Shown: positions 56,032-64,000 of the stretch, piece after piece
Numbering within the stretch: the stretch's first letter is position 1
Layout of the letters: the number at the start of each line of letters is the position of its first letter
DNA from: Hyphomicrobiales bacterium
GTDB taxonomy: Bacteria > Pseudomonadota > Alphaproteobacteria > Rhizobiales > Xanthobacteraceae
Assembly: GCA_021323775.1 (NCBI GenBank)
Contig: JAJPKK010000316.1
Location: forward strand, 1-64,000
Length of the DNA: 64,000 bases
Direction: 5' to 3'
Position numbers and translations under genes: made by a program
Notes under the pieces: model-generated
Told to the model about the DNA's origin: nothing
The model's input: only the letters and a program-made list of their open reading frames with translations
Databases searched by the model: none

Positions 56032-57066
56032 TCACGGAAAAATGCTCGCGGTCTCGCTGGATGCGCCGACAAGCGCCGGCGCGCCGAGGATGACCGGCCG
56101 ACCTTCTACCGCGATTAAGGCTTGCACCGACACCACGGCGCCGGCGACCGGCGTGCGCGGCTCTGCGACGCGCGAGCCCATCAGGGCTTCAAGGGGCTGC
56201 GCGGTTCGGCACCCCTCCACCAGAAAGGAACAGAACCGCGAGAGAGCGCGGTCGCCGGGCAAACGGGCGACGGCGTCGGCGAAAGCGGCCTGCGCGGCTT
56301 CCGGCCCTCCCCCATCGCGGTCCACCGTCACGGCGCGACGCACCCAGCAGCCCTTGTAGGCAACGCTCGCGCGCACCGCAAAGCGCCGGCCAAGCGCGGG
56401 CTCGCCCTCTATGCGCAGGAGACGCCGGTCGCGCACGAGGTCGGGCGCAATCGCCACATAGATCTCCTCGGCCCCGCTGCGGCGCGCCTCTTGTTCCACC
56501 GCCGCAACGATCTCGCCGGCCCCGTCGCGCGGCTCGATTCGTGCCAGGGCGGCGCCGGCAATCGAGGAGGCCCGCGCGGTCAGCATGATCTCCGCAGGAT
56601 CGGCCGGCGCGCGCACCATCGCGAACAGGTCGCTGGCGTCAGACAGCGCGAGCCGCGGCCCGGCTTCACCGAGATCGTCGGCGATGCCGGCCGGCAGGTG
56701 GTCGAAATCGACCACGCCGACAGCCGCGTCAGCCTTGCGGCTGGCGATCATGCGCGCGGCCTCGATTCCGATGCGCGGTGAGTGGATCACCTCGGCGACG
56801 CGGCTCGTGCGCTCGATCCACTGCTTGACGCGAAACGTCAGCGCGACGACGAGAATGGGCAGGCCCTCGCGCGGCGCGACGAGCAAGGCTTCCGACCAGT
56901 AGGGGATAAACCCGGCGAGCCATGACACCGCGGCCGGCCGGGTGTTGTTTGTGTAGATCAGGAGCGCATCGAGCTCGCCCATCGCGGCGCGCAGCCGCTC
57001 CAGCCGTGCGTCAAAGACGGCGTCCGGCAGCTCGGTTTTTGAGCGTGAAATCAGGCCGCGGCGCAT
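56032..57066 (-). CDS. Degenerate M24/creatinase-fold protein
   Basis: The 344-residue protein keeps a creatinase-type N-terminal domain (ELDALLIYTNNTRPAAVSWL). Its M24 half is degenerate: the Asp-ligand strand reads ASVAYKGCWVRRAVTV and no HGxG motif exists. It is therefore unlikely to be a metallopeptidase. It is the last gene of the nitroreductase/hyuAB operon, next to another altered M24 protein, so it may be a non-catalytic subunit of a heteromer. The ATG at 57066 follows GAGAGAATCGAC. Confidence 0.75.
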   Translation of the reverse strand: MRRGLISRSKTELPDAVFDARLERLRAAMGELDALLIYTNNTRPAAVSWLAGFIPYWSEALLVAPREGLPILVVALTFRVKQWIERTSRVAEVIHSPRIGIEAARMIASRKADAAVGVVDFDHLPAGIADDLGEAGPRLALSDASDLFAMVRAPADPAEIMLTARASSIAGAALARIEPRDGAGEIVAAVEQEARRSGAEEIYVAIAPDLVRDRRLLRIEGEPALGRRFAVRASVAYKGCWVRRAVTVDRDGGGPEAAQAAFADAVARLPGDRALSRFCSFLVEGCRTAQPLEALMGSRVAEPRTPVAGAVVSVQALIAVEGRPVILGAPALVGASSETASIFP

Positions 57067-57088
57067 GTCGATTCTCTCGCGGCGTCTC

Positions 57089-57114
57089 TTCCCTCCCCCG
57101 CAAGCGGAGGAAGG
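57089..57114. repeat. REP-like palindrome between two M24-fold genes
   Basis: CTTCCCTCCCCCGCAAGCGG, then AGGAAGG, lies in the 79-base gap between the two M24-like genes. It is the only sizeable non-coding DNA in this operon. Confidence 0.7.
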
Positions 57115-57145
57115 AGAAGAAAACTCGGCTGAATAATCTCGCGCC

Positions 57146-58258
57146 TCACGCCGGCACCTCAAAAAGCTCGCGTGGCGTGCCGCACAGGACCTCGACGCCC
57201 GTCTCGGTCACCACCACGGCATCGCCAAGCACCAGGTAGCCCACTTCCGGATGATAGGTGTTGGGATGGATGATCAGCGCCATGCCGGGCTCCAAGGGAG
57301 TGTCGACATCCTCCAGAATATGGGGCTTGGAATCGGCGAACAGTCCCATGCCGTGACCGCGCACGCGCGTGTATTTGCTGGTGACATAGTCGCCAAGGGC
57401 AAACTTGCGGAACACGTCGTTCTCGGCGCGCGCCACGTCAGCCGCGGTGGCGCCGGGCTTCGCCGCCGCGATGCCGGCCTCAAGGGCTTCGCGATAGATC
57501 GCAAATGCTCTTGCCTGGGCGGCGGTCGCCGTACCCACCACGAGCGTCCGGCAAATCTGGACGTAGTACCCCTCCACAGCCGGCGTCAGTTCGGTGGTGA
57601 CAAGATCGCCCGCCGCAATGCGCCGCTCCGACGGCGGGGCCATGCCAAACACGTCTTTTCCGCCGGAACCGATGATCATGAAATTGTCCGGGCAGCCGCG
57701 CCGCCGCAGATAGGCTTCGAGATCGGCGACAATCTCGTATTGCCGGCGGCCCGGCGCGACAGCCTTGAGGAACTCCCCATAGGCATCGTCTGCGATCTTC
57801 GCGGCGCGCCTGATCGCATCGATTTCGGCCGGCAGCTTGTGCATCAGGAGCCGGTCCAGCAGCGCCGTGCCGTCTTCGATGGTGAAGCCGCGCGCGGCGT
57901 CAGCGAGCCAGGCGGGAAGAAACCGGCGCGGCGCCGCCGCGAGCCGGCGATTGCCGCCGCGATCGAGCCGCGCGCCGACCGCCCGGGCGACGTCGCCGCA
58001 AAGCCGCACCGTGACGCCGGCCGCTTCCGCCTCGGCGCGTTCTGCCTCGGCCGCGCTGTCCAGGAAAAGCTCGGTCGCGCCATCCGCCGCGATCACCGCG
58101 ATGCCGTGGCCCTCGAGAATGCCGAAGTCCGACAGGTAGCGCAGGTAATCGCCCTGCCAGCCATTCCCGTATGCCACCATCTCGTCAATTCCGGCCGCCT
58201 GCATCGCGGCCAGGAGCCGATGACGGCGGGCGGCGGCGAGGGGAGTGTTATCGGCCAT
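57146..58258 (-). CDS. M24-fold protein, creatinase-like (metal ligands altered)
   Basis: The 370-residue protein has the two-domain creatinase/prolidase layout. The central His motif RGHGMGLFADSKPHIL is kept. The Asp pair is replaced (TTELTPAVEGYYVQICRT), the usual Glu of the IEPG segment is His (LIIHPNTY), and the last Glu ligand is absent. An amidinohydrolase- or amidohydrolase-like activity is likelier than dipeptidase activity. The ATG at 58258 overlaps the end of hyuB by 11 bases; an ATG at 58267 is possible. Neighbours suggest it cleaves the linear product of HyuAB. Confidence 0.85.
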   Translation of the reverse strand: MADNTPLAAARRHRLLAAMQAAGIDEMVAYGNGWQGDYLRYLSDFGILEGHGIAVIAADGATELFLDSAAEAERAEAEAAGVTVRLCGDVARAVGARLDRGGNRRLAAAPRRFLPAWLADAARGFTIEDGTALLDRLLMHKLPAEIDAIRRAAKIADDAYGEFLKAVAPGRRQYEIVADLEAYLRRRGCPDNFMIIGSGGKDVFGMAPPSERRIAAGDLVTTELTPAVEGYYVQICRTLVVGTATAAQARAFAIYREALEAGIAAAKPGATAADVARAENDVFRKFALGDYVTSKYTRVRGHGMGLFADSKPHILEDVDTPLEPGMALIIHPNTYHPEVGYLVLGDAVVVTETGVEVLCGTPRELFEVPA

Positions 58259-59918
58259 CGCACCCATACTCGCGCCGGGCAGCCTCTATCGACACATATC
58301 CCTTTGCGACGTCGTCCGCGATCTTGCGCGGGTCGCGCTGACGCGGATCGCCCCCGCCGCCGCCGCCCGCAGTGCGAAAGATCAGGCGGTCGCCCGGCGC
58401 CATCGGCACGCTAGTCGCCTTGAGGAGCTTTTGTTCGCTGCCGTCACGGCGCATTAAAACGGCTTCGTTGACGGCGCCCGGTTTGCCGCCATAGAGCCCC
58501 CAGGGCGGATCCTTGGTGCGCTCGCAGTTCACGTTGGCGAGAGCTCTTGCGAGCGCCCGATAGGTCAGTTCGACCCCGAGCCCGCCGCGATGGCGGCCGG
58601 CGCCGCCGGAGTCCTGCCGCAGCGCAAAGCGCTCGATCAGGAACGGATATTGCATTTCCTGCAGCTCGACCGGCGCGTTGCGCACGTCGCCCTGGCAGAT
58701 TGAAACCGAGGCGGATTCGCCGTCCTCGCGCGGCCGGCCGCCCCAGCCGCCGCCGAAGATGTTCATCAGCAGAAAGCGCCGGCCGTCGGGGCGGAAGCCC
58801 GAGAACGAGCAGCCGCCCATGTCGCCCTTGTGGGCGGCCGGAATGCGGTCCGGCAGCGCCGGCGCCAGCGCCTTGAGGATGGTGTCGATCACGGTCGGCA
58901 GCGGAATGCTCCACAGCCCGAGCGCAGCCGGCGGCCTGGCATTGAGAAGCTTGCCCTCTGGGAGGATGATTTCCAGCGGCCGGAAGCAGCCCTCGTTGAC
59001 GGGCGCATGCGGCAGGGTCAGGCACTTGAAGGCGACGCGGGCCGCGGCCAGGCCGCCGGAATATCCGGAATTGGTGGGCCCCGGCACCTGGTCATTCATG
59101 TCGGAGAAGTCCACCACCATACGGGAGCCATCGATGATGACGCGGACCTTGATGCGCAGCTTCACGTCGAGGGTGCGGCCGTCATTGTCGAGGAAGCTTT
59201 CAGCCTCGTAGACGCCGTCCGGCACCTTCGCAATGAAAGCCCGCGCCTCGCGCTCGGTGTTGTCCCAGATCGTCGCGATCGCGGCAGTGACCGCGCCGCT
59301 GCCGTATCGTTTCAGCAGCTCGCCATAGCGGCGATTGCCGAGCTGGCAGGCTGCGATCTGCGCCCGCAAGTCGCCCAGCGCCGCCTCGGCGAAACGCACA
59401 TTATCGCGGATGATCTGCCACAACGTCTCGTTGCGCTTGCCGGCCTCGTAGATCTTGAGCGAGCGGAACTGCAGGCCCTCCTGGTAGATCTCCGTCGTCT
59501 CCACCGAGCCGAAGCCGACCCGGCTGCCGCCGATGTCCACCCAATGGGCGCGGCTCGCCGCAAACGCCACGACCCTGCCCTCGTGAAAGCAGGGCGCGTA
59601 GATCACCACGTTGTTGAGATGCTGCCCGCAAACGAGCCCGTGGTTCATGATGATCACGTCGCCCAGCGCAAAGCCATCGAGGCCGTAACGCTCGATGCCG
59701 TCCTTCACCGCAATGCCGAGATCGGCAAGGAAGATCGGCAGCCCGCCCCGGTTCTGCGAGATCATGCGGCCCTGCGTGTCGATGAGCCCGCAGCAGAAGT
59801 CCCGCACCTCGTAGATCATCATGTTGTAGGCGGATTTGCACAGCGCATTCGCCATCTCGTCCGCATAGGCGTTGACGGCGTTGCGCACGACCTCGACCGT
59901 GATGGGGTTGATGGTCAC
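58248..59918 (-). CDS. hyuB: Hydantoinase B/oxoprolinase family protein
   Basis: The 556-residue protein starts NPITVEVVRNAVNAYADEMA and contains DFCCGLIDTQGRMISQNRGG, GDVIIMNHGLVCGQHLNNVV, then DMNDQVPGPTNSGYSGGLAA and GGAGRHRGGLGVELTYR. All are typical of HyuB and oxoprolinase B. With HyuA it hydrolyses a cyclic amide such as a hydantoin or 5-oxoproline in an ATP-linked reaction. Seven bases separate it from hyuA. Confidence 0.92.
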   Translation of the reverse strand: MTINPITVEVVRNAVNAYADEMANALCKSAYNMMIYEVRDFCCGLIDTQGRMISQNRGGLPIFLADLGIAVKDGIERYGLDGFALGDVIIMNHGLVCGQHLNNVVIYAPCFHEGRVVAFAASRAHWVDIGGSRVGFGSVETTEIYQEGLQFRSLKIYEAGKRNETLWQIIRDNVRFAEAALGDLRAQIAACQLGNRRYGELLKRYGSGAVTAAIATIWDNTEREARAFIAKVPDGVYEAESFLDNDGRTLDVKLRIKVRVIIDGSRMVVDFSDMNDQVPGPTNSGYSGGLAAARVAFKCLTLPHAPVNEGCFRPLEIILPEGKLLNARPPAALGLWSIPLPTVIDTILKALAPALPDRIPAAHKGDMGGCSFSGFRPDGRRFLLMNIFGGGWGGRPREDGESASVSICQGDVRNAPVELQEMQYPFLIERFALRQDSGGAGRHRGGLGVELTYRALARALANVNCERTKDPPWGLYGGKPGAVNEAVLMRRDGSEQKLLKATSVPMAPGDRLIFRTAGGGGGGDPRQRDPRKIADDVAKGYVSIEAARREYGCDGR

Positions 59919-59925
59919 CGCTGTC

Positions 59926-61980
59926 TTATTCCCTCTCGCTGAGAGCGATCACGATGTTGCCCCATGGGTCGATCACCGCACGATCCCCGGGCGGCACGAA
60001 GGTTGTCGAATTCGGTTCCTCGATCACCGCGGGACCCTTGGCCTCGACGCCTGCGGCAAGCCCCGGACGCCACAAGATGAGCGCCTCGACCGGTCGCGCC
60101 GGATCGGCGTACACGACGGCGCGGCGCTCCGCGGGTGCAGCCGGCTCCGCCTCCCAGGGCGTGCTGAGCCAGCGGGAAATCGCGTCATCGATGCGGGGCA
60201 GCGTCACCGTGAGGCGCAGATTGACGATCTCAATCGACTGATCGGGCGCCGCGTGGCCGTAGCGGCGATCATGCTGCGCATTGAAGCGCCGCCGCGTTTC
60301 GGCTGCTGCCGGAGCGCCGACCAGGTCATCGGGGCCCGCAACCGCGACCGCGATCGTATGCTCCTGGCCGCGATAACGCAGGTCAGCGGCGAAATTGAAT
60401 GTCCCGCCCGAGAGGCCGTCGCGCTTAAGCGCCGCGATGCCCGCGTCACGCAGATCCGCAAAGGCCTGCGCCACCCTGACAGGCTCAAGGCGGTCCAGCT
60501 CGCCGATCAGCGTGCGCACGAAGTCCTGCCGCCACTCTGCCATCAGCATCCCGAGCGCGGAGAAATTGCCCGGCAGCTTCGGAATGACAACCTTTGGAAT
60601 TGCGATTTCGCGCGCGATGGCGACGGCATGGAGCGGCCCTGCGCCGCCGAACGCGATCAACGCGGTGTCGCGCGGATCGACGCCCCGGTTGACCGACACC
60701 GCCCGCACCGCAAGCGACATCGCGCCGTCGGCGATCGTCGCTATGCCGAGCGCAGTGGTTAACGCATCAAGCCCCGCCCCGTCGCCGAGTTTCGCCAGCG
60801 CCGCTTGTGCGCCAGCGCCGTCAAGCGTCATGCCGCCGCCGAGAAAGCGATTGCCGTTGAGACGCCCAAGCAAAAGGTCGGCGTCGGTCACGGTCGGCTG
60901 TTCGCCGCCGCGGCCGTAGCACACTGGCCCCGGATCCGCGCCCGCCGATACCGGCCCCACGTGCAGGCCGCCGTTGTTGTCGATCCAGGCGATCGAGCCG
61001 CCGCCGGCGCCGACCTCGACGATGTCGACCACCGGAAGCTGCATCGGCTGGCCAGTAAAGGCATCGCCGATCACGTAGCCTTCCTCGATCGGCAGCACGC
61101 CGTCGTTGATGAGTGCGGTCTTGGCGGTCGTGCCGCCCATGTCAAAGCCGATGGCCTGCTTGATATCGAGGAGCCGCGCCAGATGTGCGGCGCCGATCAT
61201 GCCGGCCACTGGCCCCGACTCCATCATGGCGACCGGCTGACGCCGCGCCTCGGCGATGGACATGGTGCCGCCGTTCGAGCGCATGATGGCGATCTGGCCG
61301 GAGAATTTCGCCGCTCGCGCGAACTCCTCGAAGCGCGTGAGGTACCTGGCGACGCGCGGGCCGACATAGCCATTGAGCGCCGTCGTCGAAGTGCGCTCGT
61401 ATTCGCGAAACTCGCGCAGGATTTCGTGGCTCATGGTGACGAAGATATGCGGACAGAGGCGCCGCAACACGTCGCCCGCCACGATCTCATGCGCCGGGTT
61501 GGCATAGGAATGCAGAAAGCAGATTGCCGCTGCCTCAACGCCGAGCGCTTCGAGCTGCCGCCCTAGCTTCGCGACAGCGTCAGCGTCGATCGGACGAAGC
61601 ACTTCCCCTGCCGCATTCATCCGCTCGCTGATCTCGAAGGTGAGGTCGCGCGGGACCAGCGGACGCGGCCGGCGGAAATCGAGATTGAAGGCGTCCGGAC
61701 GATTGCCGCGACCGAGCGCGTAGACGTCGCGAAAACCTTCGGTCGTGATGAGCGCGGTGCGAGCCCCGCTGCGCTCCAGCACGGTATTGATCGCGATAGT
61801 CGAGCCGTGCAGCAGCTCGCGGATGCTTTGCGCATCGCATCCCGCGAGGCTGAGCGCGGTCGCGGCGCCGACGGTCGGGTCGGCCGGAACGGTCAGCGTC
61901 TTGGCGGTGACGACGACGCCGTTCTGATAGCCCACCAGATCCGTGAAAGTGCCGCCGATGTCGATGCCAACGATGCTCAA
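59926..61980 (-). CDS. hyuA: Hydantoinase A/oxoprolinase family protein
   Basis: The 684-residue protein begins with the actin-like ATP-binding motif VGIDIGGTFTDLVGYQNGVV. LLHGSTIAINTVLERSGA, GFDMGGTTAKTALINDG and GAGGGSIAWIDNNGGLHVGP then follow, with GGAGPLHAVAIAREI near the end. The start is a TTG at 61980 that overlaps the stop of the upstream receptor gene (TTGA), showing coupling. It activates the cyclic amide for hydrolysis with HyuB. Confidence 0.93.
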   Translation of the reverse strand: MSIVGIDIGGTFTDLVGYQNGVVVTAKTLTVPADPTVGAATALSLAGCDAQSIRELLHGSTIAINTVLERSGARTALITTEGFRDVYALGRGNRPDAFNLDFRRPRPLVPRDLTFEISERMNAAGEVLRPIDADAVAKLGRQLEALGVEAAAICFLHSYANPAHEIVAGDVLRRLCPHIFVTMSHEILREFREYERTSTTALNGYVGPRVARYLTRFEEFARAAKFSGQIAIMRSNGGTMSIAEARRQPVAMMESGPVAGMIGAAHLARLLDIKQAIGFDMGGTTAKTALINDGVLPIEEGYVIGDAFTGQPMQLPVVDIVEVGAGGGSIAWIDNNGGLHVGPVSAGADPGPVCYGRGGEQPTVTDADLLLGRLNGNRFLGGGMTLDGAGAQAALAKLGDGAGLDALTTALGIATIADGAMSLAVRAVSVNRGVDPRDTALIAFGGAGPLHAVAIAREIAIPKVVIPKLPGNFSALGMLMAEWRQDFVRTLIGELDRLEPVRVAQAFADLRDAGIAALKRDGLSGGTFNFAADLRYRGQEHTIAVAVAGPDDLVGAPAAAETRRRFNAQHDRRYGHAAPDQSIEIVNLRLTVTLPRIDDAISRWLSTPWEAEPAAPAERRAVVYADPARPVEALILWRPGLAAGVEAKGPAVIEEPNSTTFVPPGDRAVIDPWGNIVIALSERE

Positions 61981-63116
61981 AACCGCACCGGCACGAACTT
62001 GTCGGTATAGAGCCCCTTCGCCTCGGGGATCGTCGGAAGGATGCCCAGCTCCTTGAGCGAGGAGCGGATCACGTCGATCGCCGCCGGGTCCCAGGCGCCG
62101 TCGAGGGAGAAGCCCTCCATCTGGGCATTATAGATCTTCTCCACCACGCTTTGCCGCACATCGATCGTGCGCGCTTCAGACTTCACCGTGAAGTCGCGGT
62201 TTGCCTTCATGAAGGCGATCGTCTTGAACCAGCCTCGCAAAAAGCGCCGCAGCAGTTCCGGCCGCTTCTCCACCATCTCGTCAGTGGCGAAGATCACGTG
62301 CGTGTAGAAGTGTTTGACGATGTCGCCGAACAGAATCAGATTGCGGGTGCGGCCAGCTTCCTCAAGGTCGTAGCCGTTGGCGGCTTCAAGCACAACACCG
62401 TCCAGCTCGCCGCGGTCCATCGCGGCGAGCCGCGCCTGCATCTGGCCGAGCGGGACCGCTGTGATGCCGTCCGAGCCCCACCCCTGCTGGCGAGACAGTT
62501 CGCGCACCAGCCACTCGGTCAACGACCCGGCGGTGGTGACGCCGATGCGCTTGCCCTTAAGGTCCGCAACGCTCCTGAGCGGCGACTTTGCGGACACCAG
62601 GAGGGCCAGATTTCGCGGCGCGCCATACATGGCCGCGACGCCGATCATCGGCGCGCCCTTGACGCGGAAGCCGAGCCCGGGTCCGGAGCCGAGCCCGACA
62701 TCGACGCTGCCGGCGGCGAGCGCCTGCTGCAGCTGTGCATCGCCACGGAAGCTCGACACGGCGATGTCGAGGCCTTCGCCGGCGAAAATCTTGGCGTCGA
62801 TCCCGACCTCGGCGGCACCGAAGGCGAAGGAATTGGGCACCGCCTTGCCAAGACGAACAGTGTCGAGCGCGAACGATGGGGTGACGAGGCCGAGGAGGAG
62901 CAGGGCGACGATCGCGGTTCCTGATCGGCTGGCATCACTTGCAGGCTGGGCAAAGCTTGCTGACGGGCCGGCCGAAGGCCGGACCCGGTGGGCGCGAAGC
63001 GCCGTGCCCGCCAGCGCTCGGCCTTTCGAGGGCGCATGGGCACGCTTGGCTTTGCCCGTCCTACGACGTCTCCATATGACCCGAATCCGCTGTAGCGCTG
63101 TGCAATTGAACATCAT
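61977..63116 (-). CDS. NMT1-type ABC substrate-binding protein with repeat-derived N-terminus
   Basis: The mature part begins LDTVRLGKAVPNSFAFGAAE and has the NMT1/SsuA pattern (GSVDVGLGSGPGLGFRVKGA, DLKGKRIGVTTAGSLTEWLV). A signal-like hydrophobic core, AIVALLLLGLVTPSFA, lies at about residues 70-85. There is no ATG, GTG or TTG between it and the ATG at 63116, which overlaps the nitroreductase stop (ATGA). The 65 residues in between are basic and largely encoded by the repeat at 62944-63066. Export may therefore be impaired or use an internal signal. It should feed the hyuAB pathway. Confidence 0.82.
   Translation of the reverse strand: MMFNCTALQRIRVIWRRRRTGKAKRAHAPSKGRALAGTALRAHRVRPSAGPSASFAQPASDASRSGTAIVALLLLGLVTPSFALDTVRLGKAVPNSFAFGAAEVGIDAKIFAGEGLDIAVSSFRGDAQLQQALAAGSVDVGLGSGPGLGFRVKGAPMIGVAAMYGAPRNLALLVSAKSPLRSVADLKGKRIGVTTAGSLTEWLVRELSRQQGWGSDGITAVPLGQMQARLAAMDRGELDGVVLEAANGYDLEEAGRTRNLILFGDIVKHFYTHVIFATDEMVEKRPELLRRFLRGWFKTIAFMKANRDFTVKSEARTIDVRQSVVEKIYNAQMEGFSLDGAWDPAAIDVIRSSLKELGILPTIPEAKGLYTDKFVPVRF
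62944..63066. repeat. GGGCAAAG...GCCCAC repeat copy inside the receptor gene
   Basis: CTGGGCAAAGCTTGCTGACG, GGTGGGCGCGAAGCGCCGTG and GGCTTTGCCCGTCCTACGAC form the same arm pattern as the 4871-5030 repeat family. It lies between the start codon and the signal-peptide region of the NMT1 receptor and remains in frame. Confidence 0.6.
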
Positions 63117-63907
63117 CCTTTCCCCCCATTGGGCGCCGGCGGGCGGCCTGTGTAGGAGTGGCTGTAGACCGGCACGGTCTTTTCGCGCAGCGCGTACAGG
63201 TATTGCAGGACCTGCTCGTTGGTCATGTATTTCGACATGTCGAACTTGTCGTAGTGCACCATATCGGCGAGCGGCCGGCGGACGCCCTCCTTCGGGGGCA
63301 CCGCCGGATAGCCGATCGGCATGATCAGCGAGAATGTGAGGAGGTCCGGCACGCCCAGCACGCGCTTGAACGGCTCCTGGATGTGGATGGTGACGTGCTG
63401 GCTGCCGAGGCCGAGCGCGCCGGCAGCCAGGTGCATCATCATCGCAGTGTTCGCGAGCCCGTCGGTGAGGTGCGACTGATCGCGCCCGAAGGTGTGGGCG
63501 CCCTGAACGGTCGCCCATTGGCGACGCCCGTCGCCTAAGACGACGATCAGCACCGGGGCAATCGACCAGCCGACGCTGGTGCGCTGCTTTTGCAAGGCCT
63601 CATCGTGGGTCATCTGGAACGAAGGATGACGCAGCTTAAAGTCGCGCTGCTGCTCCATCCAGTAGATGAAATCGTTGTTCTCTTCGGCATAGACGCGAAA
63701 CAACTCCTTCTTGATCGCTGGATCCTTGACGACGACGAAATCCCACGGCTGGCCATTGGCGCCCGACATCGCCCACCGCCCGATCTCAAGAATTTTGGCG
63801 ACGTAATCGTCCGGGATCGGATCGGGCTTGAGGTTGCGCACGCTCACGCGGGTTTTGACGATTTCAAGCAGGGTGTCGTAGTCGCCCGTGAAGTTGCGCT
63901 GGTCCAT
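63113..63907 (-). CDS. Nitroreductase family FMN-dependent oxidoreductase
   Basis: The 264-residue protein has the nitroreductase start EIVKTRVSVRNLKPDPIPDD (FMN phosphate contact). Then come GRWAMSGANGQPWDFVVVKD and a late LAAGALGLGSQHVTIHIQEP. It probably reduces an activated bond or nitro group using NAD(P)H. It is the first gene of the operon that continues with the receptor, hyuA, hyuB and two M24-fold proteins. The ATG at 63907 starts near the family domain; the preceding in-frame sequence is a REP element. Confidence 0.9.
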   Translation of the reverse strand: MDQRNFTGDYDTLLEIVKTRVSVRNLKPDPIPDDYVAKILEIGRWAMSGANGQPWDFVVVKDPAIKKELFRVYAEENNDFIYWMEQQRDFKLRHPSFQMTHDEALQKQRTSVGWSIAPVLIVVLGDGRRQWATVQGAHTFGRDQSHLTDGLANTAMMMHLAAGALGLGSQHVTIHIQEPFKRVLGVPDLLTFSLIMPIGYPAVPPKEGVRRPLADMVHYDKFDMSKYMTNEQVLQYLYALREKTVPVYSHSYTGRPPAPNGGKG

Positions 63908-63938
63908 TGCGGCTTTCCATGTTCGTGGGTTGCCTTTG

Positions 63939-63962
63939 CCCTTCCCCGCTTGCGGGGGAGGG
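63939..63962. repeat. REP-like palindrome upstream of the nitroreductase operon
   Basis: CCCTTCCCCGCTTGCGGGGG followed by AGGG is a nearly perfect family member, 32 bases upstream of the nitroreductase start. It is therefore close to or inside the leader. Confidence 0.8.
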
Positions 63963-64000
63963 CTGGGGAGGCGGCAATTCCACGGTACCAAAGTGCCGCA

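Overview
The window is GC-rich chromosomal DNA from an alphaproteobacterium, most probably Hyphomicrobiales of the Bradyrhizobium/Rhodopseudomonas/Xanthobacteraceae type. The evidence is Rhizobiales-like GyrA, SSB, ClpS/ClpA, UvrA and phasin proteins, a GTTC-N7-GTTC LexA box, a ROSE/RpoH-type small heat-shock leader, an IalB protein, many NMT1-type and Bug-type substrate-binding proteins, and several dispersed palindromic repeat families. I see no rRNA, tRNA, CRISPR, transposase or phage gene.

Layout. 1-75 is the 3' end of an unknown gene. 529-6036 is a ThDP-dependent enzyme followed by a complete NMT1/Tau-type ABC importer. 6275-7162 is a signal-less NMT1-like protein, and 7479-7772 a GlsB-type membrane protein. 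7784-11088 is a catabolic operon of an enolase-superfamily enzyme, a creatinase-like M24 protein and a Bug receptor. A 5'-truncated di-haem oxidoreductase remnant lies at 11118-11579. 11618-25183 is mostly housekeeping: gyrA, marC, ssb, an outer-membrane beta-barrel gene, uvrA, a DsrE-like gene, a GST, clpA and clpS. 26048-32613 holds a phasin, a SPOR-tailed D,D-carboxypeptidase, a VWA/J-domain pair and a PQQ dehydrogenase. 33203-36061 is a minus-strand island of small secreted and membrane proteins around an hsp20 gene, including two nearly identical secreted proteins. panC and an orphan HTH gene follow.

37546-42518 looks like aromatic-compound uptake and ring cleavage: a Leu/Ile/Val-type binding protein, an intradiol dioxygenase, a gentisate-type cupin dioxygenase and a hydrolase. 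42602-45300 is a DUF1501/DUF1800 pair. Next come a Bug receptor, a DUF4168 gene, ialB, a YejA-type peptide-binding protein, ppiD and trpE. 56032-63907 is one tightly coupled minus-strand operon: nitroreductase, NMT1 receptor, hyuA, hyuB and two M24-fold proteins. I infer that it takes up and opens a cyclic amide and then cleaves the linear product.

The most unusual feature is how far short palindromic repeats reach into genes. A 154-bp composite palindrome sits in frame inside uvrA, and related elements form the linker of the carboxypeptidase. A second repeat family supplies the dioxygenase C-terminus and the N-terminus of an ABC receptor. Other points are a putative ROSE thermometer behind an RpoH-type promoter, a tandem structured 85-bp element after trpE, and three M24-fold proteins that have lost the usual metal ligands. 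All similarity statements come from reading motifs; no database search was run.
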